NCBI RefSeq assembly: GCF_900155965.1
Contig: NZ_FTMG01000001.1
Span: 496,001-560,000 of the forward strand
Direction: 5' to 3'
From: Mucilaginibacter lappiensis
GTDB taxonomy: Bacteria; Bacteroidota; Bacteroidia; Sphingobacteriales; Sphingobacteriaceae
DNA length: 64,000 nucleotides
How positions within the stretch are numbered: position 1 is the stretch's first letter; every line of letters starts with the position of its first letter. Below are positions 1-8,893 of this stretch, one piece after another. Under the pieces are notes generated by a model. The model saw nothing but the letters and a program-made list of their open reading frames with translations. It made no database searches and was not told the DNA's origin. The position numbers and the translations under genes were made by a program.

Positions 1-275
1 CGCTGAAAGCAATTCTAAAACTGAAAACCGCAAATGATTATGCAAAACAGTTGTCTGTGCACGTTAATCACCTAAACCGCGCAGTAAAAGAAGTGACTGG
101 CAAAACTACCACAGAGCATTTGAATGAACGTCTTATAAACGAAGCGAAATTATTGCTTCAGCACACCAATTGGACGATTAATGAGATCGCCTATAGCCTT
201 GGTTATGAATACCCAACCTACTTTACCAATTTCTTTAAAAAACAAACCGGCATTTCACCCAACGCGGTAAGATAA
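1..275 (+). CDS. AraC-family regulator, C-terminal part (cut by window start)
   Basis: An open frame enters from the window edge (first full codon at 3) and ends with TAA at 273-275. It has no credible start inside the window, so it is the 3' end of a longer gene. The visible ~90 residues are the second half of an AraC/XylS DNA-binding domain: the first-helix segment around SVHVNHLNRAVKEVTGK, the linker EAKLLLQHTNWTINEIAYSLGY, and the recognition-helix segment YPTYFTNFFKKQTGISP. The known role of the family is sequence-specific activation of a nearby gene. The dehydrogenase starting 118 bp downstream on the same strand is the obvious candidate target, but the ligand domain is outside the window. 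Family call is secure; target is inference. Confidence 0.9.
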   Translation, partial: LKAILKLKTANDYAKQLSVHVNHLNRAVKEVTGKTTTEHLNERLINEAKLLLQHTNWTINEIAYSLGYEYPTYFTNFFKKQTGISPNAVR

Positions 276-343
276 AAGACCTACATGTTTGAATTTCTAT
301 GCTTTCTGTTTGAATACCTTTAAAGCCGGGTTACTTACCCATG

Positions 344-351
344 TACTTTTG
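344..351 (+). promoter_or_regulatory. Bacteroidota-type -7 box upstream of the SDR gene
   Basis: TACTTTTG matches the Bacteroidota -7 consensus TAnnTTTG and lies 42 bp before the ATG at 394. No clear -33 TTG box is seen at the usual 19-20 bp spacing, so this is a partial promoter match. It suggests that the dehydrogenase has its own transcript separate from the AraC gene. Confidence 0.4.
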
Positions 352-393
352 TATCAGCGGTAGCTTAGCAAACACCGCTTAATCTATTTAAAT

Positions 394-1155
394 ATGAAAA
401 ACACATTGGAAGGCAAGGTAGCCGTTGTAACCGGCGGTGCGTCAGGAATTGGCTTGGCTATAGCAAAGACATTTACGGAAAACGGCGCAAGCGTTATTAT
501 TACCGATTTGCAACAGGAGAATCTGGATAAGGCTGTGGCCGTAATCGGCAAAGACGGTATAGGAATTGTCGCAAACGTATCGAAGCTGAAAGACATGGAA
601 GCTGTATATCAACAGGTAATGGCCAAATTTGGAAAACTTGACACCGTTGTTGCTAATGCCGGTCTTGGCGACCACGGCCCTTTGGGCACCATTACTGAAG
701 AACAATATGACCGCACATTTAACACCAATGTAAAAGGTGTACTATTCACTGTTCAACCAGCAGTACCGTTGATGAAACCAGGCGGTACTATCATCATCAT
801 TGGATCAACCGGATCTGTAAATCCGCCACGTGGAATGAGTATTTACGGTGGGTCGAAAGCGGCCGTGCGTAATTTCATTAGGAGTTGGGTTCAGGATACA
901 AAAGGAACTGGAATACGCTTCAATGTTTTATCGCCAGGAGCCATTGATACCGAATCTTTGAGAAACGCACTGGAAAAGGCACACGGTAGAGACCAGGTAG
1001 AGGCAGGCGTAAAATCAATGGGAGCAGATACCCCTGCCGGTCGTATCGGTACAACTGATGAGATTGGCCAGGTGGCATTATTTCTGGCAAGTGAAGCGTC
1101 CAGTTTTATCACCGGCGTTGAGATATTCGCAGACGGTGGCCTTACAGCCATATAA
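394..1155 (+). CDS. SDR-family NAD(P)-dependent oxidoreductase
   Basis: A 253-residue classical short-chain dehydrogenase/reductase, normal length for the family. The cofactor glycine motif TGGASGIG is at residues 13-20. An acidic D38 ends the second strand, which usually favours NAD(H). NAG is at 88-90 and the catalytic set reads N112, S138, Y151 and K155 (YGGSK). The C-terminal segment ending in FITGVEIFADGG is typical. These enzymes interconvert alcohols and ketones in the cytoplasm; the substrate cannot be read from sequence. It follows an AraC regulator on the same strand, an arrangement seen again at 4.4-6.0 kb. A 12-bp hairpin follows the stop codon. Confidence 0.93.
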   Translation: MKNTLEGKVAVVTGGASGIGLAIAKTFTENGASVIITDLQQENLDKAVAVIGKDGIGIVANVSKLKDMEAVYQQVMAKFGKLDTVVANAGLGDHGPLGTITEEQYDRTFNTNVKGVLFTVQPAVPLMKPGGTIIIIGSTGSVNPPRGMSIYGGSKAAVRNFIRSWVQDTKGTGIRFNVLSPGAIDTESLRNALEKAHGRDQVEAGVKSMGADTPAGRIGTTDEIGQVALFLASEASSFITGVEIFADGGLTAI

Positions 1156-1201
1156 CTATTTAAAGTTCTTTTGTGAAATACCCAAATGGTATTCACTTAA
1201 T

Positions 1202-1235
1202 CATTAAGGGTTTTGATTTCGCGAAACCCTTAATG
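1202..1235. terminator. Perfect 12-bp hairpin after the SDR gene
   Basis: CATTAAGGGTTT (1202-1213) and AAACCCTTAATG (1224-1235) are exact reverse complements around a 10-base loop, 46 bp after the SDR stop codon. It lies between convergent genes. There is no long T-run, so it is a terminator-like structure and not a textbook one. I see nothing else convincing in the 382-bp gap 1156-1537. Confidence 0.5.
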
Positions 1236-1537
1236 GTTTATAAACGACCCTGATAGAAAATTGCGTCAGAGATTTATTAATGTACATATTTTTAACGGGC
1301 AAAGTGTGGCCGGAATACTTCAAAGGAGTTAAGACTTTAAAATGTGAATTTTTCTCTAAACCCTTTATGGCTATTATGTCCTCAGTACATAATTTGACCA
1401 AATGGCATAGTAAATAAAAACGTTGAACTTACTTTCATTGAATAATTTCAAAGGATAATTCTCTAGCTCATTGAAAACGTGACAGAATCAATAACCAACT
1501 TGTTCATGAAGTAAATATAAAAATGAACTCAATTAGT

Positions 1538-2491
1538 TTATTTTATGGCTACGCTCCACTTCTTCGGTTTCATACCAATATATCCCTCAAACACTCTTGA
1601 AAAATGGCTGAGATTGGTAAACCCAAGCCGAAAGCCGACTTCCGAAACAGTTAAGCGCTCATCTTTTAATAATCGTGCTGCCTCTTGCATCCGTAGTGAC
1701 TGATAATATTCAAAGACGCCTTTGCCAAATGTTTGTTTAAAAAGTTTACGCAATTTAGTTTCACTCATGCTGGCTTCTACCGCGAGTTTAGCGATATTGG
1801 GAGCAGTGGCTAAATGTGACCGGAGATAATCCTTAATTTTATAAACCGCTTTTATATCATCAATGTGAAATTTACTTACCGACTCATCTTTTCTCCCCAT
1901 GAGTTGATTAAATAAATAGCAAAGCAGTTCTTCACACTTTATTTTAAAATACAGCGCTTCAAGACCTTCATTTACATTTTCACTGATCAGATCATTGGCA
2001 CATTTGATCATAGCAGCGGTGACATTTGATTCAAATGCAAAATGTTCTTTGTTCTCTGCTATTCGTGCGATAATCGGATGCCGGATATTAGCTGTCATAT
2101 TTTGCAGGTAACGTTGGTTCACCGCTATATAAATACTTCTGAAAAAAGTATGCGACGGAAATGTCAGAACAGATGATACTGTTTCGGAGAAAACAGCAAC
2201 CTTGGGTTGTTGATATTGATTGATAACCTGCTCGCTTTTTTCGAAGGGCTCAAATACATCATTAAATGAGAACAAAATGTATTTATCTGCTCCGAACTTA
2301 TTAATACGCTCCATGACCATCTGCTCTTTCAGATAATAATTACCAATCATCACCCGGAAATCACCTTCAATTCGCATAAAGGTGATAAACCCGCCACCTT
2401 TTGATTTTGGAATAGTTATCGTATTGTCTTTCGCCGCGACGCCAAGTGCTGCTGCAAATTCTTCTATCAAGCCTGCTTTTTCTCCGATCAT
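1538..2491 (-). CDS. AraC-family transcriptional regulator
   Basis: A 317-residue protein whose last ~100 residues form an AraC/XylS domain: helix-turn-helix one around NIAKLAVEASMSETKLRKLFKQ, the second-half signature EAARLLKDERLTVSEVGFRLGF, then TNLSHFSRVFEGYIGMKPKKW. The N-terminal ~210 residues are a divergent sensor domain without a recognisable cupin motif. The ATG is preceded by AGGAG at good spacing, which supports this start; Shine-Dalgarno sites are not common in this phylum. It is divergent from the ankyrin-repeat gene at 2611, and the 119-bp gap holds an inverted repeat (2542-2569) that could be its operator. Ligand and target are unknown. Confidence 0.9.
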   Translation of the reverse strand: MIGEKAGLIEEFAAALGVAAKDNTITIPKSKGGGFITFMRIEGDFRVMIGNYYLKEQMVMERINKFGADKYILFSFNDVFEPFEKSEQVINQYQQPKVAVFSETVSSVLTFPSHTFFRSIYIAVNQRYLQNMTANIRHPIIARIAENKEHFAFESNVTAAMIKCANDLISENVNEGLEALYFKIKCEELLCYLFNQLMGRKDESVSKFHIDDIKAVYKIKDYLRSHLATAPNIAKLAVEASMSETKLRKLFKQTFGKGVFEYYQSLRMQEAARLLKDERLTVSEVGFRLGFTNLSHFSRVFEGYIGMKPKKWSVAIK

Positions 2492-2541
2492 GCCTACTCC
2501 TGTTGTTTACGACTATTTTTAAACCGAATCAGGTTATTTTA

Positions 2542-2569
2542 ATTGCAAATCTATATACTATTTTGCAAT
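2542..2569. promoter_or_regulatory. Inverted-repeat operator candidate between divergent AraC and ankyrin genes
   Basis: ATTGCAAA (2542-2549) and TTTGCAAT (2562-2569) are perfect 8-bp arms around a 12-bp spacer. On the minus strand the left arm overlaps TAGATTTG (2546-2553), a TAnnTTTG -7 box for the AraC gene. A symmetrical site overlapping a promoter in a divergent intergenic region is what an autoregulatory operator would look like. AraC proteins usually bind direct repeats, so another regulator is possible. Confidence 0.4.
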
Positions 2570-2610
2570 AGTAATTATATGCGGGATCCATAACATTCTA
2601 AATAATCAAA

Positions 2611-3507
2611 ATGACAAATTTATTTTCAAAACTTACTGAACCGGAACTATCGATTTTCGAAGCCATTAAAAATGGTTATATAGAAGAAATTGGGAAAGCT
2701 CTAAGTCAAGGCGCTAATGTCAATGTCTTTGGCGACCAATATGAAGTTTATACCAGCATATCTCCACTGGAATATGCTATTTATTGTAATGCGGATAAAA
2801 ACGTAATTACCTTTTTAATAGATCATGGAGCAAAAATTGATGAAGTAAATGAGGCAAGGAAAAGATCTATATTGGAAATTGTTATTTGCTTTTACAAGGA
2901 CAATACAATAGTAAATTATTTGTTGGAAAAAGGAGCTCAATTTCCAACAGACCAACATCGCGATGCTTTTAATGGAAATCTAAACGGGCTACGAGTTATT
3001 CAGAATAACCTAAACGATATAAAAACACCAAGCGGATGTACACTGCTGCATTATGCAGTAGCCTCCGGTACAGTGAACGTTGCAGAATGGTTATTAAAAG
3101 AGCGCGGAACGATCATTGATGAGAAAGATATTTTTGGACTAACCGCCTTATCGTGCGCTGCAACCAAAGGCCATGTTGATGTTGTAAAATGGTTAGTCAA
3201 AGAAGGCGGAGCAAAAGTTAAGGAAAGATCCAGACGTGGATTAACCGCATTACTTTGCGCTGCACTTAAAGGTCAGTTGGAAGTTGTACAATGGCTGATA
3301 AAAGAAGGCGGAGCAAAAATTGACGAGACTGATAATGCTGGCAATACCGCCTTATTATGTGCTGCTATAGCTGAAAACCTAGAAGTTGCACAGTGGTTAT
3401 TAGCACATGGGGCGTCCTTAGAGGAGAGAAATGAACAAGGAAAAACAGCTGTGGATTTATTTCCAGGTGGGGAGATCAAAAAATATTTAGTTCAACGACA
3501 TCCCTAA
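2611..3507 (+). CDS. Ankyrin-repeat protein
   Basis: A 298-residue protein without signal peptide or membrane segment, built almost entirely of ankyrin repeats. The later units are clear: GCTLLHYAVASGTVNVAEWLL, then GLTALSCAATKGHVDVVKWL, GLTALLCAALKGQLEVVQWL, NTALLCAAIAENLEVAQWLL and GKTAVDLF, each about 35 residues. The first ~110 residues carry more degenerate units. Ankyrin stacks bind other proteins; no catalytic domain is attached, so the partner is unknown. The gene stands alone, divergent from an AraC regulator, and is AT-rich compared with its neighbours. Confidence 0.9.
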   Translation: MTNLFSKLTEPELSIFEAIKNGYIEEIGKALSQGANVNVFGDQYEVYTSISPLEYAIYCNADKNVITFLIDHGAKIDEVNEARKRSILEIVICFYKDNTIVNYLLEKGAQFPTDQHRDAFNGNLNGLRVIQNNLNDIKTPSGCTLLHYAVASGTVNVAEWLLKERGTIIDEKDIFGLTALSCAATKGHVDVVKWLVKEGGAKVKERSRRGLTALLCAALKGQLEVVQWLIKEGGAKIDETDNAGNTALLCAAIAENLEVAQWLLAHGASLEERNEQGKTAVDLFPGGEIKKYLVQRHP

Positions 3508-3749
3508 AATGTCATTGAAAAATTCAACAAATCTTTCGTGAAGAGTATTCATTTGGATATAGCCATTGAAAGTATATTGAACGTTTTATGATTGGTCTTG
3601 ATAATTACTGACCAGCTCATTTTAGATTCGTATGGTAAAGTTTACGTCATCAGTTAAACTTAGTGTTATTTGTATATTTACTGCTTTAACCGGGTTTTAA
3701 AATAATAGATAGCCCCGGAATGAAAACGCAAGACTATCTATTAAGAAAC

Positions 3750-4334
3750 CTAAAGGTTCTTTAGCGTAACTTTTTTACGGACCAAAAATTCTATACATCC
3801 GATTAATGGCAGCATAATGATCAGTACCCATTTGATGAAGGTAAACCAGGGTCCATAGGTCAATGAAAAATCAGACAGATGAGGAAATGACCCGGCCATT
3901 GAAAAATGATCTATATTTTCCGCAGTATCCATTAACCACATTAGTATCGGTGCAATGTTGATCCAGGCCATCTTAGAATTGGATCTAAAAGCAAGTGATA
4001 AAAAACTAATGTAACAAATCGTCAGTGATAAAACCGGGAAGTAAAAATCCAGGTGAAGATAAAAATTCTGATAGGCTTCCCTGCCCTTCGGCCCAAGTGA
4101 GGTAAATAACTTTTGTGCATCTGCAGGTGTCCATGTCAGGATATATTCATCCAAAATTTTGTCTGCCAGTGTTCGCTGATTGGTTACAGTGTCAATGCCA
4201 TGTGGTACGAGGTATCCGAACATTAAGGCCGCTATTGAAAAGAATAAAATACAAATCTGCCATTTCCCAAGTGACTTGCGGAAAATACTTGAAAGGCCGG
4301 TATCATTTTTTTTTATATTTCGAGGAGATTGCAT
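3750..4334 (-). CDS. Small multi-pass membrane protein, function unknown
   Basis: A 194-residue protein with about four hydrophobic segments: WQICILFFSIAALMFGYLVP near residue 25, FYFPVLSLTICYISFLSLAF near 98, a third around WINIAPILMWLMD, and WFTFIKWVLIIMLPLIGCIEF near 165. The loop between the first two is ~50 residues and the C-terminus is basic. I do not recognise the family. It lies 46 bp downstream of an NAD(P)-binding protein gene and may share its transcript together with the AraC gene at 5100. Confidence 0.6.
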   Translation of the reverse strand: MQSPRNIKKNDTGLSSIFRKSLGKWQICILFFSIAALMFGYLVPHGIDTVTNQRTLADKILDEYILTWTPADAQKLFTSLGPKGREAYQNFYLHLDFYFPVLSLTICYISFLSLAFRSNSKMAWINIAPILMWLMDTAENIDHFSMAGSFPHLSDFSLTYGPWFTFIKWVLIIMLPLIGCIEFLVRKKVTLKNL

Positions 4335-4380
4335 ATAATATCTGTTATTAAAAGTACTTTGATAATATTAATTTATTCTG

Positions 4381-5013
4381 TTAATTGGTAAGGCTCACAT
4401 ATCTCCCCAGATAGGTTGGATTTTCTGCCTGATCAAGCAGAAACGTCGCAACATCATGTCTAGAAACAGTGCCAATTTTCATGTCTTTTTGCAATTCGGT
4501 ATAAATCTTGTAATTCCCAATTGCTGGTTTATCGTTCAAAACCCCGGGTCGCACGATCTCCCATTTTATACCACTTTCCGATAACAACTTTTCCATTCGC
4601 GTTTTGTCATCATATTCATTTTTAAGAAAAAGACGAAAAAGAATTTTCATGATTAAATTATGATATTTTCCACTCGCCCCGGCGCCAAACCCCGTCACTA
4701 TGAATACAGCACCTGTAAAATTTATTTCGTTTACAGCTTGGAGAAAAGCTTTAGCTGTTTTGCTAAAAAGTGTGCCGGGGTCATTGTTTCTACCTCTTTT
4801 TCCAATGGAAATGATAACGGCGTCAGCATGCGAAATCGCTTTTTTTACGTCGCCACTAATTGTTGCGTCGCCGCTGATTTTGGTAATGAATGGATTATCA
4901 GGTATTGTTTGCGTCGTTCTTGATAATGTAGTGATATAATGCTTTTTATTTAATGCAAGATTCACAGTGTTAAGGCCTATTCCGGATGAGGCGCCAATAA
5001 TTGCTAAGTTCAT
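4381..5013 (-). CDS. NAD(P)H-binding protein, atypical SDR
   Basis: A 210-residue protein beginning MNLAIIGASSGIG, a glycine-rich nucleotide-binding loop right at the N-terminus. Together with VTGFGAGASG near residue 107 and the conserved WEIVRPGVLNDKP near residue 150, this identifies an atypical SDR / NAD(P)H-binding domain as in NmrA-like or flavin-reductase-like proteins. The catalytic Tyr-Lys pair of classical SDRs is not evident, so it may be a reductase of another type or a redox-sensing protein. It is downstream of an AraC regulator (86-bp gap, same strand), an arrangement suggesting control by that regulator. Confidence 0.8.
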   Translation of the reverse strand: MNLAIIGASSGIGLNTVNLALNKKHYITTLSRTTQTIPDNPFITKISGDATISGDVKKAISHADAVIISIGKRGRNNDPGTLFSKTAKAFLQAVNEINFTGAVFIVTGFGAGASGKYHNLIMKILFRLFLKNEYDDKTRMEKLLSESGIKWEIVRPGVLNDKPAIGNYKIYTELQKDMKIGTVSRHDVATFLLDQAENPTYLGRYVSLTN

Positions 5014-5099
5014 TGCTCGTATTGTAAAATTTAATATTTACTTGCAAAGAACGATTATGTCTAAATCAAAGAATAGGATTCAAAAAGGGAGGTATAGCA

Positions 5100-5963
5100 C
5101 TAATCACGGAATTGGTATCGAAATTCCAACGGCGTGATATTTTCATTTTTTTTGAAAAGGCGTGAAAAATAATTGGGATCATCATATCCTAAACTGTAGC
5201 CAATTTCTTTAATACTTTGATCGGTAAAAAATAAAAGCCGCTTTGCTTCGAGTATAACATACTGCTGGATATGTTCGGAAACTGGTTTTCCCGTAGTTTC
5301 TTTCAATGTATCGTTGAGATGTGAAACAGTTATAGAAAGTGCGCTGGCATAATCCGCAGGCCGCTTCCAATTTTTGAAGTGTGTTCTTAACAAGGTACTG
5401 AATTCACGTTCTATTTTTACACTTTGGTTTACCTGGCCAGTTTTGTTATCTGGTCTGGATATGCTGTAACCGATTATTAAATTCAAAATTGCTGTTAAAA
5501 TAGCATGAACAGAAGTATTGATAAATGTATCTTGTTTGTCATGCAGCAAAGTATTAAGCAGGTCAATCAGTTTTAGCACTTGTAAAGGGACGCCGGTTTC
5601 GTTATTATAAAGAAAAGGGTCAAGCCCCCAATTCATTAGAATTTGCGTAAACTCCTTAGTAATTAAAGAGGGATCGAAACCTATAAAATACCCTTTTGGA
5701 GATGTAAGAAATGTCAAATGATGCACTTGCCCCGGCACCAACATGATCAATGCGGGTGCGGAAATATCAAAGTCTTTAAAATCAACCATCAGCTTAAACT
5801 CTCCCTCCATAGGAACAATGATCTTATAATAATTGTCGCGATGTGGAATGAACAGATTATGTCCGCAATCAATATCATCTTGCTTAATATCCATAACAAT
5901 AACTCCTGCAGGAGTTAGCTGTGAAATTTTAAATTCTTCAATGATATTAGAATACTTTTTCAC
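5100..5963 (-). CDS. AraC-family regulator with cupin-like sensor domain
   Basis: A 287-residue regulator. Residues ~20-150 look like an AraC-binding cupin fold (short beta strands, PHRDNYYKIIVPMEGEF, ALIMLVPGQVHHL). Residues ~190-287 are the DNA-binding domain: ADYASALSITVSHLNDTLK, then EAKRLLFFTDQSIKEIGYSLGYDDPNYFSRLFKK. The DNA-binding domain closely resembles the truncated regulator at the window start, so the two are probably paralogues, each placed upstream of a dehydrogenase-type gene. The likely targets are the two genes downstream (5013 to 3750). Inducer unknown. Confidence 0.92.
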   Translation of the reverse strand: MKKYSNIIEEFKISQLTPAGVIVMDIKQDDIDCGHNLFIPHRDNYYKIIVPMEGEFKLMVDFKDFDISAPALIMLVPGQVHHLTFLTSPKGYFIGFDPSLITKEFTQILMNWGLDPFLYNNETGVPLQVLKLIDLLNTLLHDKQDTFINTSVHAILTAILNLIIGYSISRPDNKTGQVNQSVKIEREFSTLLRTHFKNWKRPADYASALSITVSHLNDTLKETTGKPVSEHIQQYVILEAKRLLFFTDQSIKEIGYSLGYDDPNYFSRLFKKNENITPLEFRYQFRD

Positions 5964-6299
5964 TCAGGTTTTGTATTTATAAGTCTGAAGTACCGATAAT
6001 TCACATCAAACTTAATTAAATGTGCAATAAGTAGAGAATGGTAAAGGAACATACAATTCTGTTATCATGGTTTGACAATACGAAGCTATTGACAGCCTGG
6101 CCCTCATATCGGCAAACGCCGTCGACTTAAGCAAACCTAAAACAATTTTAAATATCAAAAAGCACAAAAAAAAACACAAAACGGACACTAAACACCTAGT
6201 CAATGGAACGTAATTTTGATGTTATAAACCGTTTATATTAGCTTCTGTCCAAATTATTCTTAGCTGGGCTATGCTGTCCCGGATCAAACCAACAATAGT
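5964..6299. other. 336-bp intergenic region
   Basis: Divergent promoter region between the AraC gene (leftward) and the rhamnosidase-like gene (rightward). It contains A-rich tracts near 6160-6182 but no exact TAnnTTTG box or strong inverted repeat that I can see. A short 63-codon leftward reading frame here has no protein-like features and is not called. Confidence 0.5.
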
Positions 6300-8783
6300 A
6301 TGAGAATTTATTTTTTGATGTTTTTACGTAGTGTACTTTTTGCACCGCTAATTCTTATCTGTTCGTTCAGCCTGTTTGCCCAGGTTAGTAAATATCCGGC
6401 TATATCCGGTCGTCTTACTGGCGCCCCTGTCACTTCGTCGCCCGACCCGATCGTCCGTATGAGATGGCTAAACCCAACCGCCGCCCATGATCTGGAAACT
6501 TATCAATTACGGCCGGTTAAATGGACGGTCCCTGACCCTGGGAGTTTTAACCTACAGCAGTTTCAATCAAAAAACATTATTGAGGTAACCGGTAAAGGTG
6601 ATATCGGTTTTGATTTTGGCAGAACAAATGCTGCCTGGCTGGAATTCGATTCGGACGACCTTGCTGATAGTGTCACCCTGAGTATCAGCGAATATAATGA
6701 ACCCGCTATTGTGAACACCGGCGCAATACATCCTATAAAAACACTCGCCCCTGTTAAATATGGACACCTATACCGGTTGGAGTTAAACCCTGAGCTTTAT
6801 GAAGGTGTAAGGTTTGGCTGGATCCATGTACTTTCACATCAGAGGAACTGGCACATCAAAAACCTGAGATTGGTTTGCCAGGTAAAACCTGTTAATTATA
6901 ACGGCAGTTTTTCCTGTAGCGATCCTGAATTAACCAAAATATGGTATACCGGCGCTTATACTGTAAAGTTAAATCTGCAAAAAGATTATTTTGGCGCCAT
7001 CCTGATGGAAAGAAGCGATCGCTTTTCGTGGACGGGCGACGCTTATCCCTCACAAGCCGCATCGATGGTGGCGTTCGGCAATTATGATTTTGTTAAAAAG
7101 AACCTGGTAAACACTGCCAAATTAGATAACGGTATTGCAAGCTATGCCCTTTACTGGGTTCTAAGCGTTATTGATTATATCAACTATACCGGTGATGTGG
7201 CATTTTTGAAAGAAAATATAGCTAATGCCTCGCAAAAACTTGACAACGCATATCAAAATTTTAACAACCCGGTTAAGCTTGGATTTTACGGATGGGACGA
7301 GCGTTTAGGCGCCGGATTTGAAAACCCCACCAATACTGAAACAAAGCATGCGTATGCCATGCTTTCTATAAGGGCATGGTTCGAGTTTGGCAACCTGATG
7401 AAAAAATTTGGCGAAGAAAAACTAGCCGATAAATATCTGCATTATGCCACTGGCAAAATGGATGAGGAACGCAAAAAAAGCTCATGGCTAAATGAATTTG
7501 GCCTGCATGCCTCCGCTGACGCAATCAATACTATGCTTACTACCCCACAGGAAGATTCTGCATTTTATCAGCACAATTATATGGATAGGGCAAACCGGCT
7601 ATCCTATTCGCCATTTAACGAATTTTTCATTATCGGCGCCATGGCTAAAATGAATAAATATAACGATGCCATAAGTGCAATTAAAGATTGCTGGGGGGGA
7701 CAGATAAGTTATGGCGGCACAACATTTTTTGAAGTATATCGTCCAAGCTGGAATTTGATTCTTGGAAAAAATGATGCACCTGTAAATAACCAATGCGGTT
7801 ATACCAGCCTTACCCACCCATGGAGCGCTGGGGTAGTAAAGTGGTTATCAGAAGAAGTGCTTGGCATAAAACCAACAAGTCCGGGCTTTAAAACGTTTCA
7901 GATCATTCCACACTTGGCTGATGGTTTAACATCCGTTAAAGGAACAATACCTACATTGTCAGGAGATATTTCCGCGGATTTCAATGCGGCTTCCGGCATT
8001 AATAAAATAGCAGTTCCTAAAGGCACCCTGGCTGAAAAAATTTCAATCCCGACAGGCCAAAACGCAGTTTACAAAATCAGCATGAATGGCGTTGTTATAT
8101 GGATCAAAAGCGCTTCTGCTGAAGCTAAACAATACAATACACGCATCAGCAATGGTTATGTTTTTTTAGAGAATTTAAAACCTGGAAAGTACAATTTTAA
8201 GGTCACTTATAAAAAAGCTTATCAACCAACTGCAGTTAACTCCCTGCCCTGGAAGTACACCATTAATTCATTTAAAGAGGATAGCCTGACCGGCGGGCAG
8301 TGGAATGGAAAATATGGCACTGATGGGTTTATCTTATTCAACTATTTTAAGGCAGGTAAACACTTGCAAAAGCTTCCCGTTTATGTTGACTCTATTGTAT
8401 TAAGACAAGATAAAAACATTTATATGGATCTGCCGGCCGCCAATGCTACATTAAGAGATACTACCGGGGCTTATAAATCGCTGGGCGCCATTGCAACCCA
8501 GGATCATATACCTTGCCTGCAAACAATGACGATAGATATCCATGCTTCAAATAGCGTCCCGCATCAAATGGCTTTATATTTTTTGGATTGGGATAACAAA
8601 AATAGGCGTTCAGCTATTGAAATTTTTGATTTGAAAACGTTGAACCTGTCAGCTCCTGTGCAACTCGTAAAAAATTATAAGGGTGGCAAATACGTAATCT
8701 TCAATTATTCCGGCAGTACCCGGATCAGGATTAATCAGGTCAGAGGGGAAAACGCGGCGATAAGCGGCTTGTTTTTCAAATAG
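6300..8783 (+). CDS. Exported alpha-L-rhamnosidase-like glycoside hydrolase
   Basis: An 827-residue secreted enzyme. A signal peptide ends at LFAQ (residue ~28). Residues ~60-200 form a beta-sandwich region. Residues ~200-560 form an (alpha/alpha)6 barrel opened by SFSCSDPELTKIWYTGAYT, a rhamnosidase (GH78-type) signature, followed by E237-R-S-D-R-F-S-W-T-G-D247, the equivalent of the catalytic RDERxGWTGD loop, and later FNEFFIIGAMAKM and TSLTHPWSAGVVKWLSEE. A C-terminal beta domain follows (LTSVKGTIPTLSGDI onward). In the catalytic loop the usual acidic DE pair reads S-D, so the general acid may be shifted or the substrate different. It should hydrolyse a terminal sugar from plant glycans in the periplasm or outside the cell. 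It is divergent from the rest of the glycan locus. Confidence 0.82.
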   Translation: MRIYFLMFLRSVLFAPLILICSFSLFAQVSKYPAISGRLTGAPVTSSPDPIVRMRWLNPTAAHDLETYQLRPVKWTVPDPGSFNLQQFQSKNIIEVTGKGDIGFDFGRTNAAWLEFDSDDLADSVTLSISEYNEPAIVNTGAIHPIKTLAPVKYGHLYRLELNPELYEGVRFGWIHVLSHQRNWHIKNLRLVCQVKPVNYNGSFSCSDPELTKIWYTGAYTVKLNLQKDYFGAILMERSDRFSWTGDAYPSQAASMVAFGNYDFVKKNLVNTAKLDNGIASYALYWVLSVIDYINYTGDVAFLKENIANASQKLDNAYQNFNNPVKLGFYGWDERLGAGFENPTNTETKHAYAMLSIRAWFEFGNLMKKFGEEKLADKYLHYATGKMDEERKKSSWLNEFGLHASADAINTMLTTPQEDSAFYQHNYMDRANRLSYSPFNEFFIIGAMAKMNKYNDAISAIKDCWGGQISYGGTTFFEVYRPSWNLILGKNDAPVNNQCGYTSLTHPWSAGVVKWLSEEVLGIKPTSPGFKTFQIIPHLADGLTSVKGTIPTLSGDISADFNAASGINKIAVPKGTLAEKISIPTGQNAVYKISMNGVVIWIKSASAEAKQYNTRISNGYVFLENLKPGKYNFKVTYKKAYQPTAVNSLPWKYTINSFKEDSLTGGQWNGKYGTDGFILFNYFKAGKHLQKLPVYVDSIVLRQDKNIYMDLPAANATLRDTTGAYKSLGAIATQDHIPCLQTMTIDIHASNSVPHQMALYFLDWDNKNRRSAIEIFDLKTLNLSAPVQLVKNYKGGKYVIFNYSGSTRIRINQVRGENAAISGLFFK

Positions 8784-8893
8784 AAAATTACCAATGCTGC
8801 TAATGATGAAACTGGAAAGAGGGATTTAGTTGCTATTAATAATACGATTAATAGCAGGAATCATACATACATTAAAACATAAAAAATTCGGGT

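Noticed and set aside
1204..1401. 65-codon leftward frame overlapping the hairpin at 1202-1235
   Set aside because: It runs through the hairpin and has no protein features.
6012..6203. 63-codon leftward frame before the rhamnosidase-like gene
   Set aside because: Its apparent hydrophobic start comes from an A/T-rich tract in the promoter region; no domain.
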